A DNA stretch of 50,938 bases from Bacteroidaceae bacterium (GTDB lineage: Bacteria; Bacteroidota; Bacteroidia; Bacteroidales; Bacteroidaceae). The DNA lies in NCBI GenBank assembly GCA_024398515.1, contig JAKSIZ010000012.1, forward strand, positions 1 through 50,938. The letters run 5' to 3'. The first letter of the stretch is position 1, and every line of letters begins with the position of its first letter. The notes under the pieces are model-generated. The model was not told the DNA's origin, did not search any database, and saw only the letters and a list, made by a program, of their open reading frames with translations. Both the position numbers and the translations under genes were made by a program. Below are positions 34,767-44,159 of the stretch, piece after piece.

Positions 34767-36299
34767 ATGTTTGAAAATTTAGAACTTTGGTGGGTTACAG
34801 GTGCCCAGTTGTTATATGGTGGTGATGCAGTCGTTCAGGTTGACGGTCACTCAAAAGAAATGGTTGAAGGTCTCAATGCTGGTGGCCTTATTCCAATAAA
34901 AGTAGTTTACAAAGGCACAGCCAATTCTTCAAATGAAGTTGAAGAAATCATGAAGGCTGCCAACAACGACGAAAAGTGTGTCGGTATCATTACATGGATG
35001 CACACCTTCTCACCTGCAAAGATGTGGATCAAGGGACTTCAAGCACTGAAGAAACCCTTACTCCACTTCCACACTCAATACAATGCCGAAATCCCTTGGG
35101 ACACAATGGACATGGACTTCATGAACCTCAACCAAAGTGCTCACGGAGATATTGAGTTCGGACACATCTGCACACGTATGCGAGTACCTCGTAAGGTTGT
35201 TGTCGGCTATTGGAAGAGCGAAGAGGCACAGAAGAAGATTGCCGTTTGGGCACGTGTCGCTGCTGGCGTTGCCGATGCTCATAATGTTCGTTGCCTTATG
35301 TTTGGCATGAACATGAACAATGTTGCCGTAACAGATGGCGACCGTGTAGAATTTGAGCAACGTCTTGGTTACCACGTTGACTACTACCCAGTTTCTTCAC
35401 TTATGGATTACTTCAAGAAGGTAACTGACGCTGAAGTTGATGCCCTCGTTGAAGAGTACAAGAAAGAATATACAATCAAGATTGACGAATCAGGCGAAGA
35501 GGTTTATTGGCAGAAAGTAAAGAACGCAGCAAAGGCTGAAATAGCCTTGCGTCGCGTACTCAAGGACGAAGGTGCAACTGCATTTACAACAAACTTCGAC
35601 GACCTTGGCGATGCTGACATTGACGACGCGAACTTCGTTGGTTTCGACCAGATACCAGGTCTTGCTTCACAACGCCTCATGGCTGAAGGAATCGGCTTTG
35701 GTGCTGAGGGCGACTGGAAGACTGCTTGCCTCTATCGTACTCTTTGGATTATGAACCAAGGCCTTGCAAAGGGCTGTTCTTTCCTTGAGGACTATACCCT
35801 TAACTTTGCAGCTGATTGCACATCAAGCCTTCAGAGCCACATGCTTGAGGTTTGTCCTCTTATCGCAAGCGACAAGCCAAAGCTCGAAGTTCACTTCCTC
35901 GGCATCGGCATCCGCAAGCAGCAGACCGCACGTCTTGTATTCACATCAAAGACAGGCAAAGGCATCAAGGCAACTGTTGTTGACCTTGGCAATCGTTTCC
36001 GTCTCATCACAAGTGAAGTAGAATGTATTGAACCAAAGCCAATGCCTAAGCTTCCTGTTGCTTCAGCTCTTTGGATTCCACAGCCAACATTTGAGATTGG
36101 TGCCGGTGCATGGATACTTGCAGGTGGTACTCATCACAGTGCATTCTCGTACGACATCACTGCCGAATACTGGGAAGACTTTGCTGAAATGCTCGGCATA
36201 GAATACATCCAAATCAACAAGAACACTACGACTTCTGAATTTAAGAAGGAGTTGAGGATGAATGAAGTTTATTATATGTTGAACAAATCTCTTCAGTAA
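34767..36299 (+). CDS. araA: L-arabinose isomerase
   Basis: The 510-aa product matches AraA in length (about 500). Landmarks are [10 protein letters not shown] at the N-terminus, [36 protein letters not shown] (catalytic Glu region), HMLEVCP and GGTHHSAFS (metal and catalytic His). It isomerises L-arabinose to L-ribulose using a divalent metal, often Mn2+, in the cytoplasm. The gene ends 2 bp before the kinase gene. Confidence 0.96.
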   Translation: MFENLELWWVTGAQLLYGGDAVVQVDGHSKEMVEGLNAGGLIPIKVVYKGTANSSNEVEEIMKAANNDEKCVGIITWMHTFSPAKMWIKGLQALKKPLLHFHTQYNAEIPWDTMDMDFMNLNQSAHGDIEFGHICTRMRVPRKVVVGYWKSEEAQKKIAVWARVAAGVADAHNVRCLMFGMNMNNVAVTDGDRVEFEQRLGYHVDYYPVSSLMDYFKKVTDAEVDALVEEYKKEYTIKIDESGEEVYWQKVKNAAKAEIALRRVLKDEGATAFTTNFDDLGDADIDDANFVGFDQIPGLASQRLMAEGIGFGAEGDWKTACLYRTLWIMNQGLAKGCSFLEDYTLNFAADCTSSLQSHMLEVCPLIASDKPKLEVHFLGIGIRKQQTARLVFTSKTGKGIKATVVDLGNRFRLITSEVECIEPKPMPKLPVASALWIPQPTFEIGAGAWILAGGTHHSAFSYDITAEYWEDFAEMLGIEYIQINKNTTTSEFKKELRMNEVYYMLNKSLQ

Positions 36300-36301
36300 T
36301 C

Positions 36302-37897
36302 ATGGGATCAAACGCTAAATCAATCATCGAATCAGGAAAAGCCGTTCTCGGAATAGAGTTTGGTTCAACGAGAATCAAGGCAGTTCTTATCGACGAGGAG
36401 AACAAGCCAATAGCCCAAGGCAGCCATACATGGGAAAACCAATTGGTTGATGGCCTTTGGACTTACAGCATCGATGCAATTTGGAATGGCGTACAGGATT
36501 GCTATTCTGACCTTCGTGCCGACGTTAAGAAACAATACGGCACAGAGATTACATCGCTTGCAGCTATAGGCATCAGTGCAATGATGCACGGCTATATGGC
36601 TTTCAATGACAAGGAAGAAATCCTCGTACCGTTCCGCACGTGGAGAAACACCAACACAGGTAAAGCCGCTGCCGAGCTGTCAGAGCTGTTCGTATTCAAC
36701 GTACCACTTCGTTGGAGCATCTCTCATCTCTATCAGTGCATCCTCGAGGATATGGAACACGTAAAGGAAATCACATTCCTCACGACACTCGCTGGCTATA
36801 TTCACTGGCAATTGACGGGCGAAAAAGTTCTTGGCATTGGCGATGCTTCGGGTATGCTTCCTATTGACAGCACAACGAAGGACTACGCTGCCGACATGGT
36901 TGACAAGTTCAACAAGTTGATTGCTCCAAAGGGATACAACTGGACATTGCTCGATATTCTGCCAAAGGTTCTATGTGCAGGCGAGGCAGCAGGATGCCTT
37001 ACAGACAAGGGCGCAAAGCTGCTCGACGTCTCTGGTAACCTCAAGGCTGGCATTCCTCTTTGCCCACCAGAAGGCGACGCAGGCACTGGAATGGTTGCTA
37101 CCAACGCTGTAAAGCAGCGCACAGGTAACGTTTCGGCTGGCACATCGTCGTTCTCAATGCTCGTTCTTGAGAAGGAACTGACAAAGCCTTACGAGGTTAT
37201 CGACATGGTGACAACGCCTGACGGAAGTCCGGTTGCTATGGTTCATTGCAACAACTGCACTTCCGACCTCAACGCATGGGTTAATATCTTCAAGGAATAT
37301 CAGGAATTGCTTGGCGTTCCGGTTGACATGAACGAGGTGTATGGCAAGCTTTACAACCACGCACTCGAAGGCGATGCAGACTGCGGAGGACTTATCTCAT
37401 ACAACTATGTATCAGGTGAACCTGTCACAGGTTTGGCTGAAGGCAGACCTCTGTTTGTTCGCTCGGCAAACGACAAGTTCAATCTTGCTAACTTCATGCG
37501 TGCAAACCTTTATGCTTCTGTTGGTGTATTGAAGATTGGCAACGACATTCTGCTCAAGGAAGAACAGGTAAAGGTTGACAGGATTACAGGTCATGGCGGA
37601 TTGTTCAAGACCAAGGGCGTAGGTCAGCGTGTACTTGCTGCTGCAATCAATTCTCCAATCTCTGTCATGGAGACAGCCGGCGAAGGTGGTGCCTGGGGCA
37701 TTGCTCTCCTTGCTGCATACCTTATATATAATAATGGTGCGAACCTTGCAGATTTCCTCGAAGCAAAGGTATTTGCCGGAGACAAGGGCATAGAAATTGC
37801 TCCAACTCCAGAGGACGTGGAAGGTTTCAACGCTTATATTGAGAACTACAAGGCAGGTTTGGCAATCGAACAGGCAGCTGTCGTAGCAAAGAAATGA
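36302..37897 (+). CDS. araB: FGGY-family L-ribulokinase
   Basis: This is a 531-aa FGGY sugar kinase. The N-terminus has [16 protein letters not shown], the first phosphate-binding loop, and the C-terminal half has [10 protein letters not shown] and [15 protein letters not shown]. It resembles the kinase type Bacteroidetes use as ribulokinase, often annotated as xylulokinase, rather than E. coli AraB. Its place directly after araA and in the same operon as araD makes L-ribulose the likely substrate, giving L-ribulose-5-phosphate from ATP. The family is firm; the substrate is inferred from context. Confidence 0.85.
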   Translation: MGSNAKSIIESGKAVLGIEFGSTRIKAVLIDEENKPIAQGSHTWENQLVDGLWTYSIDAIWNGVQDCYSDLRADVKKQYGTEITSLAAIGISAMMHGYMAFNDKEEILVPFRTWRNTNTGKAAAELSELFVFNVPLRWSISHLYQCILEDMEHVKEITFLTTLAGYIHWQLTGEKVLGIGDASGMLPIDSTTKDYAADMVDKFNKLIAPKGYNWTLLDILPKVLCAGEAAGCLTDKGAKLLDVSGNLKAGIPLCPPEGDAGTGMVATNAVKQRTGNVSAGTSSFSMLVLEKELTKPYEVIDMVTTPDGSPVAMVHCNNCTSDLNAWVNIFKEYQELLGVPVDMNEVYGKLYNHALEGDADCGGLISYNYVSGEPVTGLAEGRPLFVRSANDKFNLANFMRANLYASVGVLKIGNDILLKEEQVKVDRITGHGGLFKTKGVGQRVLAAAINSPISVMETAGEGGAWGIALLAAYLIYNNGANLADFLEAKVFAGDKGIEIAPTPEDVEGFNAYIENYKAGLAIEQAAVVAKK

Positions 37898-37906
37898 GAT
37901 GTTTGT

Positions 37907-37932
37907 CCCCCCTCACATCCTACTGAGGGGGG
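37907..37932. terminator. GC hairpin after the ribulokinase gene
   Basis: CCCCCCTCA and TGAGGGGGG form a 9-bp stem with an 8-nt loop. No T-run follows, so termination is uncertain. It resembles the hairpin inside the fusion gene at 11440. Confidence 0.5.
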
Positions 37933-38022
37933 AACAACTTACGCAAGAGTAAAGCAAGATGGCATTGGTTTCTGCGAGGTATGAACGTTAGGCATTCTCG
38001 ACACGACGTTAATAACCCCAAA

Positions 38023-38085
38023 AAAACTGTAGCAGTTTTGACTTGAAAACTGTAGCAGTTTTGCATCGAAAACTGTAGCAGTTTT
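38023..38085. repeat. Tandem palindrome array, family 1, three copies
   Basis: AAAACTGTAGCAGTTTT occurs at 38023-38039, 38046-38062 and 38069-38085, exactly 23 bp apart. It is preceded by CGACGTTAATAACC and followed by TATAAAGGTCGTCCGAAAAG. It lies 120 bp before the GH51 start. No consensus promoter was seen in 37898-38205. Confidence 0.88.
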
Positions 38086-38205
38086 CCTGCAACTATAAAG
38101 GTCGTCCGAAAAGAGCTAAGCGTTGAAGTCATAATCGACAACCAAACGACCATCCCTGCAAACATCAAACGACAAAAGCAAATATTAAGCAAATTAATAG
38201 AAATT

Positions 38206-39765
38206 ATGAAAAAAACATTAATCATTGCAGTCTTATTGACTATCAGTTGCGGAAGTTTTGCAAAGACCACTGCAACAATTAAAGCAAATGAAGGCAAGGA
38301 CAAGATCAACCGAGAGATTTACGGACAATTTGCCGAACATCTCGGAAGTTGTATCTATGGCGGACTTTGGGTTGGTGAGGACTCACCTATTCCAAACATC
38401 AATGGCTATAGGAAAGACGTGTTCGAGGCATTGAAGAACCTTCAGGTCCCTGTACTGCGTTGGCCAGGTGGTTGCTTTGCCGACCAGTATCACTGGAAGG
38501 ATGGTATCGGTCCTCGTGACAAGCGTCCTTCACTGCGCAACAATAACTGGGGCGGTACGATGGAAGACAATTCCTTCGGTACCCACGAATTTCTTAACCT
38601 CTGCGAAATGCTCGGATGCGAGGCTTACATCAGCGGAAACGTTGGAAGCGGAAGCGTTGAGGAACTCTCACAATGGATTGAATACATGACTTGCGAACAA
38701 GGTACGCCAATGGCAAACCTTCGTAAGGCAAATGGTCGCGATAAGGCATGGAAGGTAAAATACCTCGGTATAGGCAATGAGGCATGGGGCTGCGGTGGCA
38801 ACATGCGTTCAGAATACTATGCCGACATCTATCGCAAGTATGCAACTTATTGCCACAGTTACCCATACAACAGGCTTGTAAAGGTTGCAAGTGGCGCAAG
38901 TGACTATGATTATGATTGGACAAAGGTGATGATGGATCGTATTGGTCACCAGGCAAATGGCCTTTCACTCCACTATTATACAGTGACAGGATGGAGCGGA
39001 AGTAAAGGCAGTGCAACAAAATTTGACAATGACCAATACTATTGGACAATGGGTAAGTGCCTCGAAATCGAAGACGTTATCAAGAAACATTGTGCTATAA
39101 TGGACGAAAAAGACCCACACAAACGTATAGCACTTATGGTCGATGAGTGGGGAACATGGTGGGATGAAGAGCCAGGAACAGTGCGAGGACATCTCTATCA
39201 GCAGAACTCAATGCGCGACGCAATGGTTGCTGCATTGTCATTGAATGTGTTCCATCGTCATACTGACCGCGTCAAGATGGCAAACATTGCACAGGTTGTA
39301 AACGTACTTCAGTCAATGATTCTCACAAACGACAAGGGTCAGATGGTGCTCACTCCTACATATTATGTGTTTGAGATGTACAAGGATTTCCAGGAAGCAA
39401 CATATCTTCCAATGGATGTAACTACCGAGAACATCATGGTTCGTGGCGACAATCACAGCAACAATCAGCAGCGCAGTGTGCCTACAATAAGTACATCTGC
39501 AGCAAAGAAAGCCGACGGTAGCATTGTCCTTTCACTTTCAAACGTAAGCCTCGACAAGGCAGAAGAAGTTGAAGTTAGCCTCGATGGCGCGAACGCAAAG
39601 ACTGTCAGTGGTAGGATTCTTTCAAGCAAAAACATCACGGATTTCAATGATTTTAACAATCCAGAACTAATAAAACCAGCCGCATTCAAGGATGCAAAGC
39701 TCTCAAAAAACGTTCTTAAAGTTAAAATCCCAGCAAAGAGTATAGTAGTATTAAACATCAAATAA
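38206..39765 (+). CDS. GH51 alpha-L-arabinofuranosidase, secreted
   Basis: This is a 519-aa protein with a signal peptide ending GSFAK. GH51 landmarks are EIYGQFAEHLG, VPVLRWPGGCFAD, the acid/base E192 in GIGNEAWG and the nucleophile E314 in VDEWGTWW. A C-terminal beta domain follows. It removes terminal alpha-L-arabinofuranose from arabinan or arabinoxylan fragments, probably in the periplasm. It is separated from araB by 308 bp with a palindrome array and hairpin, so it may have its own control, and it is 6 bp from the transketolase gene. Confidence 0.94.
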   Translation: MKKTLIIAVLLTISCGSFAKTTATIKANEGKDKINREIYGQFAEHLGSCIYGGLWVGEDSPIPNINGYRKDVFEALKNLQVPVLRWPGGCFADQYHWKDGIGPRDKRPSLRNNNWGGTMEDNSFGTHEFLNLCEMLGCEAYISGNVGSGSVEELSQWIEYMTCEQGTPMANLRKANGRDKAWKVKYLGIGNEAWGCGGNMRSEYYADIYRKYATYCHSYPYNRLVKVASGASDYDYDWTKVMMDRIGHQANGLSLHYYTVTGWSGSKGSATKFDNDQYYWTMGKCLEIEDVIKKHCAIMDEKDPHKRIALMVDEWGTWWDEEPGTVRGHLYQQNSMRDAMVAALSLNVFHRHTDRVKMANIAQVVNVLQSMILTNDKGQMVLTPTYYVFEMYKDFQEATYLPMDVTTENIMVRGDNHSNNQQRSVPTISTSAAKKADGSIVLSLSNVSLDKAEEVEVSLDGANAKTVSGRILSSKNITDFNDFNNPELIKPAAFKDAKLSKNVLKVKIPAKSIVVLNIK

Positions 39766-39771
39766 ATAGAC

Positions 39772-41793
39772 ATGAACGACATTAAAGTTTTGAATCAAGC
39801 AGCGGATAACATTCGTATTCTCGCTGCAGCAATGGTAGAAAAAGCAAAGAGTGGTCACCCAGGTGGTGCTATGGGTGGCGCTGATTTCATTAATGTACTC
39901 TATTCTGAGTACCTGAACTACGACCCTGAGAACCCTGCATGGGAAGCACGCGACCGCTTCTTCCTCGACCCAGGTCACATGGCTCCGATGCTTTATGCAC
40001 AGTTATGCCTCTCAGGTAAGTTCACACTCGACGAACTCGCAAACCTTCGTCAGTGGGGCTCTCCTACAACAGGTCACCCAGAATTCAACATTGCCCGTGG
40101 CATTGAGAACACCTCTGGTCCTCTTGGTCAGGGGCACACATACGCTGTAGGAGCAGCCATAGCAGCCAAGTTCCTTGCTGCTCACACAGGCAATCCTTCT
40201 TTCAAGAAGGAGACAATTTATGCCTACATCTCTGATGGTGGCGTTGAAGAAGAGATTTCACAGGGCGCAGGTCGCATTGCAGGAATACTCGGACTCGACA
40301 ATCTCGTAATGTTCTACGACTCTAACGACATCCAACTTTCAACAGAAGTAAAGGTCGTTATGCAGGAGAATACTGCCGCAAAGTATAAAGCTTGGGGTTG
40401 GGAAGTAAAGGAAATAAATGGGAATGATGCCCAGCAGGTACGCGAGGCAATAGAATGGGCAAAGGCAGTTCAAGGTAAACCTGCCCTCATTATAGGAAAG
40501 TGTATCATGGGTAAGGGTGCACGTAAGGAGGATGGTTCTTCATACGAAGCAAACTGCAAGACTCATGGTGCTCCTCTCGGTGGCGGTAACTTCACAAAGA
40601 CTATAGAGAACCTTGGCGGCAATCCTGACAATCCATTCCAGATATTCGACGATGTCAAGGCTCTCTACGCAAAGCGTGCTGAGGAACTGAAAGCAATTTG
40701 TACTGATCGCTATGCAGAAGAGAAGGCATGGGCTGATGCAAATCCAGACAAGGCTGCACAGCAGACTGAATGGTTCAGCGGCAAGGCTCCAAAGGTAGAT
40801 TGGTCAAAGGTTCAGCAGAAGGACAACGATGCAACACGTAGCGCATCGGCAGCTGTTCTCTCACAACTCGCACAGCAAGTTCCTAACATGATTTGCGCAT
40901 CTGCCGACCTCTCTAACTCTGATAAGACAGATGGTTTCCTCAAGCAGACTACATCATTTGCAGCTAATGACTTCAGCGGTGCTTTCTTCCAGGCTGGTGT
41001 TGCTGAAATCACTATGGCATGTTGCTGCATTGGTATGGCTCTCCATGGTGGTGTCATCCCTGCATGTGGTACTTTCTTTGTATTCTCTGACTATATGAAA
41101 CCAGCTGTTCGTATGGCTGCTATCATGCAACTTCCTGTAAAGTTCATTTGGACTCACGATGCATTCCGCGTTGGTGAAGACGGTCCTACACATGAACCTG
41201 TTGAGCAGGAAGCACAGATTCGTCTTATGGAAAAACTCCAGAACCATAGCGGCAAGAACTCTATGCTCGTTCTTCGTCCTGCTGATGCTCAGGAAACAAC
41301 CGTTTGCTGGCAGATGGCAATGGAGAACACAGAGACTCCAACAGCTCTCATCTTCTCTCGTCAAGGCATTGCAAACCTTCCTGCCGGCAATGATTACAGT
41401 CAGGCAAAGAAGGGTGCATACGTTGTTGCAGGCAGCGACGAGAACCCAGATGTAGTGCTCGTAGCATCTGGTTCTGAAGTTAGCACACTTGCTGCAGGTG
41501 CTGAACTCCTCCGCAAGGATGGCATCAAGTGCCGCATTGTTAGTGCACCATCTGAAGGTCTGTTCCGCAATCAGCCAGCTGGATATCAGAGCGAAGTTCT
41601 CCCTGCTGGCGTTAAGCGTTTCGGCATGACTGCCGGTCTGCCTGTAACACTCGAAGGACTTGTTCCTGCATGTTGCGGCAAGATTTGGGGTATGCGTAGT
41701 TTCGGTTTCTCTGCACCATACAAGGTACTCGACGAGAAACTCGGCTACACTGGCGAAAACGTTTACAACCAAGTTAAGGAATTATTATCATAA
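39772..41793 (+). CDS. tkt: Transketolase
   Basis: This is a 673-aa full-length transketolase. Landmarks are KSGHPGGAMGGADF at the N-terminus, TTGHPEF, SGPLGQGHTYAVG, the thiamine-diphosphate region SDGGVEEEISQGAG with FYDSNDIQL, and in the second half HDAFRVGEDGPTHEPVEQ. It transfers two-carbon units between pentose and hexose phosphates in the cytoplasm and here takes D-xylulose-5-phosphate made from arabinose. It begins 6 bp after the GH51 stop. A terminator follows, separating it from rpiB. Confidence 0.95.
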   Translation: MNDIKVLNQAADNIRILAAAMVEKAKSGHPGGAMGGADFINVLYSEYLNYDPENPAWEARDRFFLDPGHMAPMLYAQLCLSGKFTLDELANLRQWGSPTTGHPEFNIARGIENTSGPLGQGHTYAVGAAIAAKFLAAHTGNPSFKKETIYAYISDGGVEEEISQGAGRIAGILGLDNLVMFYDSNDIQLSTEVKVVMQENTAAKYKAWGWEVKEINGNDAQQVREAIEWAKAVQGKPALIIGKCIMGKGARKEDGSSYEANCKTHGAPLGGGNFTKTIENLGGNPDNPFQIFDDVKALYAKRAEELKAICTDRYAEEKAWADANPDKAAQQTEWFSGKAPKVDWSKVQQKDNDATRSASAAVLSQLAQQVPNMICASADLSNSDKTDGFLKQTTSFAANDFSGAFFQAGVAEITMACCCIGMALHGGVIPACGTFFVFSDYMKPAVRMAAIMQLPVKFIWTHDAFRVGEDGPTHEPVEQEAQIRLMEKLQNHSGKNSMLVLRPADAQETTVCWQMAMENTETPTALIFSRQGIANLPAGNDYSQAKKGAYVVAGSDENPDVVLVASGSEVSTLAAGAELLRKDGIKCRIVSAPSEGLFRNQPAGYQSEVLPAGVKRFGMTAGLPVTLEGLVPACCGKIWGMRSFGFSAPYKVLDEKLGYTGENVYNQVKELLS

Positions 41794-41803
41794 CCATTAT
41801 GTG

Positions 41804-41840
41804 CAAAGAGACTGCTTAATATCGTGGTCTCTTTGTGTTT
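41804..41840 (+). terminator. Intrinsic terminator after transketolase
   Basis: CAAAGAGAC and GTCTCTTTG (9 bp) enclose a 14-nt loop and are followed by TGTTTTTTTT, a standard intrinsic terminator. Confidence 0.8.
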
Positions 41841-41872
41841 TTTTGCACATGGATAATAACCGCACAACCATT

Positions 41873-42313
41873 ATGGATATAAAGACTATAGGCATCGCAT
41901 CAGACCACGCGGCGTTTCCGCTCAAGCAATTCGTAAAGTCGTACCTCGAAGAGAAAGGCCTCACCTATAAGGACTATGGCACCTACACCGAGGACAGCTG
42001 CAACTATGCAGAGTTCGGTCATCGTCTTGCAGAAGGCATCGAACAAGGCGAGGTTGAAATAGGCATAGCCATGTGTGGCAGTGGTGAAGGCATATCTATG
42101 ACACTCAACAAACATCAGAGCATACGAGCCGGTTTGGCATGGATACCAGAGATCGCTCACCTTATACGTCAGCACAACAATGCCAACGTTCTTGTAATGC
42201 CAGGCCGTTTCATTGACAACGATATGGCACGCCGCATCATGGACGAATACCTCTCTACCCCATTCGAAGGTGGACGCCATCAACAGCGCATCGACGCAAT
42301 TCCAGTAAAGTAA
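41873..42313 (+). CDS. rpiB: Ribose-5-phosphate isomerase B
   Basis: The product is 146 aa from the ATG at 41873; the frame is open much further upstream but that part overlaps tkt and the terminator. An ATG at 41849 is possible but adds residues not typical of the family. Landmarks are GIASDHAAFPLK, C68 in MCGSGEGIS (the catalytic base), NKHQSIRAGL and NVLVMPGRFI. It interconverts ribose-5-phosphate and ribulose-5-phosphate in the cytoplasm, completing the pentose set with transketolase. A terminator lies on each side. Confidence 0.94.
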   Translation: MDIKTIGIASDHAAFPLKQFVKSYLEEKGLTYKDYGTYTEDSCNYAEFGHRLAEGIEQGEVEIGIAMCGSGEGISMTLNKHQSIRAGLAWIPEIAHLIRQHNNANVLVMPGRFIDNDMARRIMDEYLSTPFEGGRHQQRIDAIPVK

Positions 42314-42338
42314 TACAACTCTACTTCACTTCAAATTC

Positions 42339-42369
42339 GTCGCAAAACTCTTCCAAAGTTTTGCGACGG
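42339..42369 (+). terminator. Hairpin after rpiB
   Basis: CGTCGCAAAACT and AGTTTTGCGACG form a perfect 12-bp stem with a 7-nt loop, followed by GATTGTTTTCTG. Confidence 0.7.
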
Positions 42370-42393
42370 ATTGTTTTCTGTGTCACTGCAAGT

Positions 42394-42450
42394 ACACCTT
42401 AATAAATTTGCGTGCGCGTGCGTTCGCGCATACAAAGTATCAACTTTTTA
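42394..42450. repeat. GC-rich dispersed repeat of about 55 bp, copy 2
   Basis: TACACCTTAATAAATTT, then GCGTGCGCGTGCGTTCGCGC, then ATACAAAGTATCAACTTTTT. It shares layout and much sequence with 27568-27622. It lies 277 bp before the SusCD operon. No gene was seen in 42314-42726. Confidence 0.7.
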
Positions 42451-42618
42451 ACATTCTGTCAGTTCTTCTTCATTCTTCACTTTAGGCATCATATCTTTGA
42501 GGGTTGTTCAAGTAGTCCAAAATTGTGACTACGTTATTACATGAAAAAACAATGATAATAAAGTAAATATCTGTTCATTTTTTACATAATTACATTAGTT
42601 GGTTCGATTTTTACATTA

Positions 42619-42669
42619 TTTTGCACATATTTTATAACAAGAGTGCAATGACTTTTTGTAATTTTGCAC
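42619..42669 (+). promoter_or_regulatory. Repeated TTTTGCAC motifs and -7 box upstream of the SusCD operon
   Basis: TTTTGCAC occurs at 42619-42626 and 42662-42669, with an inverted GTGCAA at 42643-42648 between them. TAATTTTG (42659-42666) matches the -7 consensus. No clear -33 was found. The motifs may bind a regulator. Confidence 0.4.
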
Positions 42670-42726
42670 TTGAAATATTATATTTTCAAAAAAACATAAA
42701 AACATTCAAACATTAATTACAAAAAA

Positions 42727-44115
42727 ATGAAGAACAAAAAACTAAAGACACTTTGGCTCATGAGCAGTTTGGCAAGTCTTGTGTTCATAATGTTCTCTTG
42801 CAGCAGCGATAGCGAAGAAGTGAGCACATTTGACCCGAGCAAGCCTATTGGTTGTGAGTCGTTCTATCCAACTGGCGGACCTATTTCTACAAAGGTTATT
42901 CTGAAGGGTTCCAACTTTGGATCAGACAAAAAGGCCGTCCGCGTCTTTTTCAATGCAAAGGAAGCACCTGTGATTAATGTAAACCAAGACCATATATTGG
43001 TTCTTGCTCCACGTCTCCCAGGTGAGAACGTGAAGATAAAGGTTTGCATAGGTGAGAAAGAGTCAACGTTTGACGGAGAGTTCGATTATCAGATTCAGAC
43101 CAATGTCAGCACAATCTGCGGTGGCGATGCAAGTGCACAGACCAACCCGGGTGCTATCGAGAATCTTTCTGAGGTGCAGTTTAACTCAAGTCTCAACGGT
43201 GGTATATGCGTTGATAAGGCTGGCAATATCTATTTCGAGATTGACAGTCACAACAACAGTTTCCTCCGTTACGTCGCAAATCCTGAGTCAGGCCAGCTTG
43301 TGCTGATTGAGGAGCTTGGCATTTTCCTGACAACCCCGATAGTTGTTTATGATGATGTCAACGACCGCGTATATCACATGCAAACAAACATTGGTAACAA
43401 TGAGTATTGGTACTATGACCCGAGCAACAACTTTGCACAGCTTGGCAAGGCTAACGTGACATACGATGATACTAAATACCTTGTAGATGGTATGGGCATC
43501 TGGGGAGCACGTCGTGCTGCCGCAATGTGCCCTGCTGACGGTAAGTTCTATTCAAGAGTGCTTGGTGGCGATTTCTACAGCTTTGACCCAGTTACAGCCA
43601 CAGGTAACCGTTTGACGCTTGTATATAACAAGGCAAACGGCCAGCAAGAAGGTTCACCTATTGACACGAAGGATGGAGAAACGTTCGGTATGGTGTTCGA
43701 CAAAAACAATCCTACGATTCTTTACTACACCAATACAAGTCAGAACTGCATCTACCAGTTGGACGTAGCCACTTGCAAGATAAGTATACTGACAGGTCGT
43801 GCATCCATGACAGGAGCAGGTCATCTTGACGGAACGCTCGCACAGGCTCAGTTTAACGACCCTCACGGAATGGTAAAGGACAGCGAAGGCAATCTTTACG
43901 TCTGCGACTCGGGTAACCATTGCATACGCAAAATAAATCTCTCAACAGGTTACGTGTCAACAGTAGCAGGCTTGCCTCAACAGCCAGGTTACGTTAATGG
44001 TACAAATGAAGTGGCAAAGTTCAATAGACCAATCGGAATCTGCATTGACAAGGATGATATTATCTATATTGGCGACTGTGACAACCATGCTATCCGCCGT
44101 TTAGCTATAGAATAA
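42727..44115 (+). CDS. IPT/TIG and NHL-repeat surface lipoprotein
   Basis: This is a 462-aa protein with lipobox FSCS (Cys at about 25). An IPT/TIG immunoglobulin-like domain (about 40-120; PTGGPISTKVILKGSNFG) is followed by a six-bladed-propeller type region with NHL repeats (LDGTLAQAQFNDPHGMV, LYVCDSGNHCIRKI, FNRPIGICIDKD, IYIGDCDNHAIRRL). Proteins of this layout accompany SusC/SusD pairs and are thought to bind glycan at the surface. It is the first gene of the operon, 44 bp before susC. Ligand unknown. Confidence 0.82.
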   Translation: MKNKKLKTLWLMSSLASLVFIMFSCSSDSEEVSTFDPSKPIGCESFYPTGGPISTKVILKGSNFGSDKKAVRVFFNAKEAPVINVNQDHILVLAPRLPGENVKIKVCIGEKESTFDGEFDYQIQTNVSTICGGDASAQTNPGAIENLSEVQFNSSLNGGICVDKAGNIYFEIDSHNNSFLRYVANPESGQLVLIEELGIFLTTPIVVYDDVNDRVYHMQTNIGNNEYWYYDPSNNFAQLGKANVTYDDTKYLVDGMGIWGARRAAAMCPADGKFYSRVLGGDFYSFDPVTATGNRLTLVYNKANGQQEGSPIDTKDGETFGMVFDKNNPTILYYTNTSQNCIYQLDVATCKISILTGRASMTGAGHLDGTLAQAQFNDPHGMVKDSEGNLYVCDSGNHCIRKINLSTGYVSTVAGLPQQPGYVNGTNEVAKFNRPIGICIDKDDIIYIGDCDNHAIRRLAIE

Positions 44116-44159
44116 TTAATATGCAGCCAATCGTAATTAATCTAAACAAATTATTGTAA

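Noticed and set aside
40954-41772. 272-aa minus-strand frame
   Set aside because: Antisense to transketolase with no family features.
41660-41872. Long 5' extension of rpiB
   Set aside because: It overlaps tkt and the terminator and adds no family sequence; 41873 gives the normal length.
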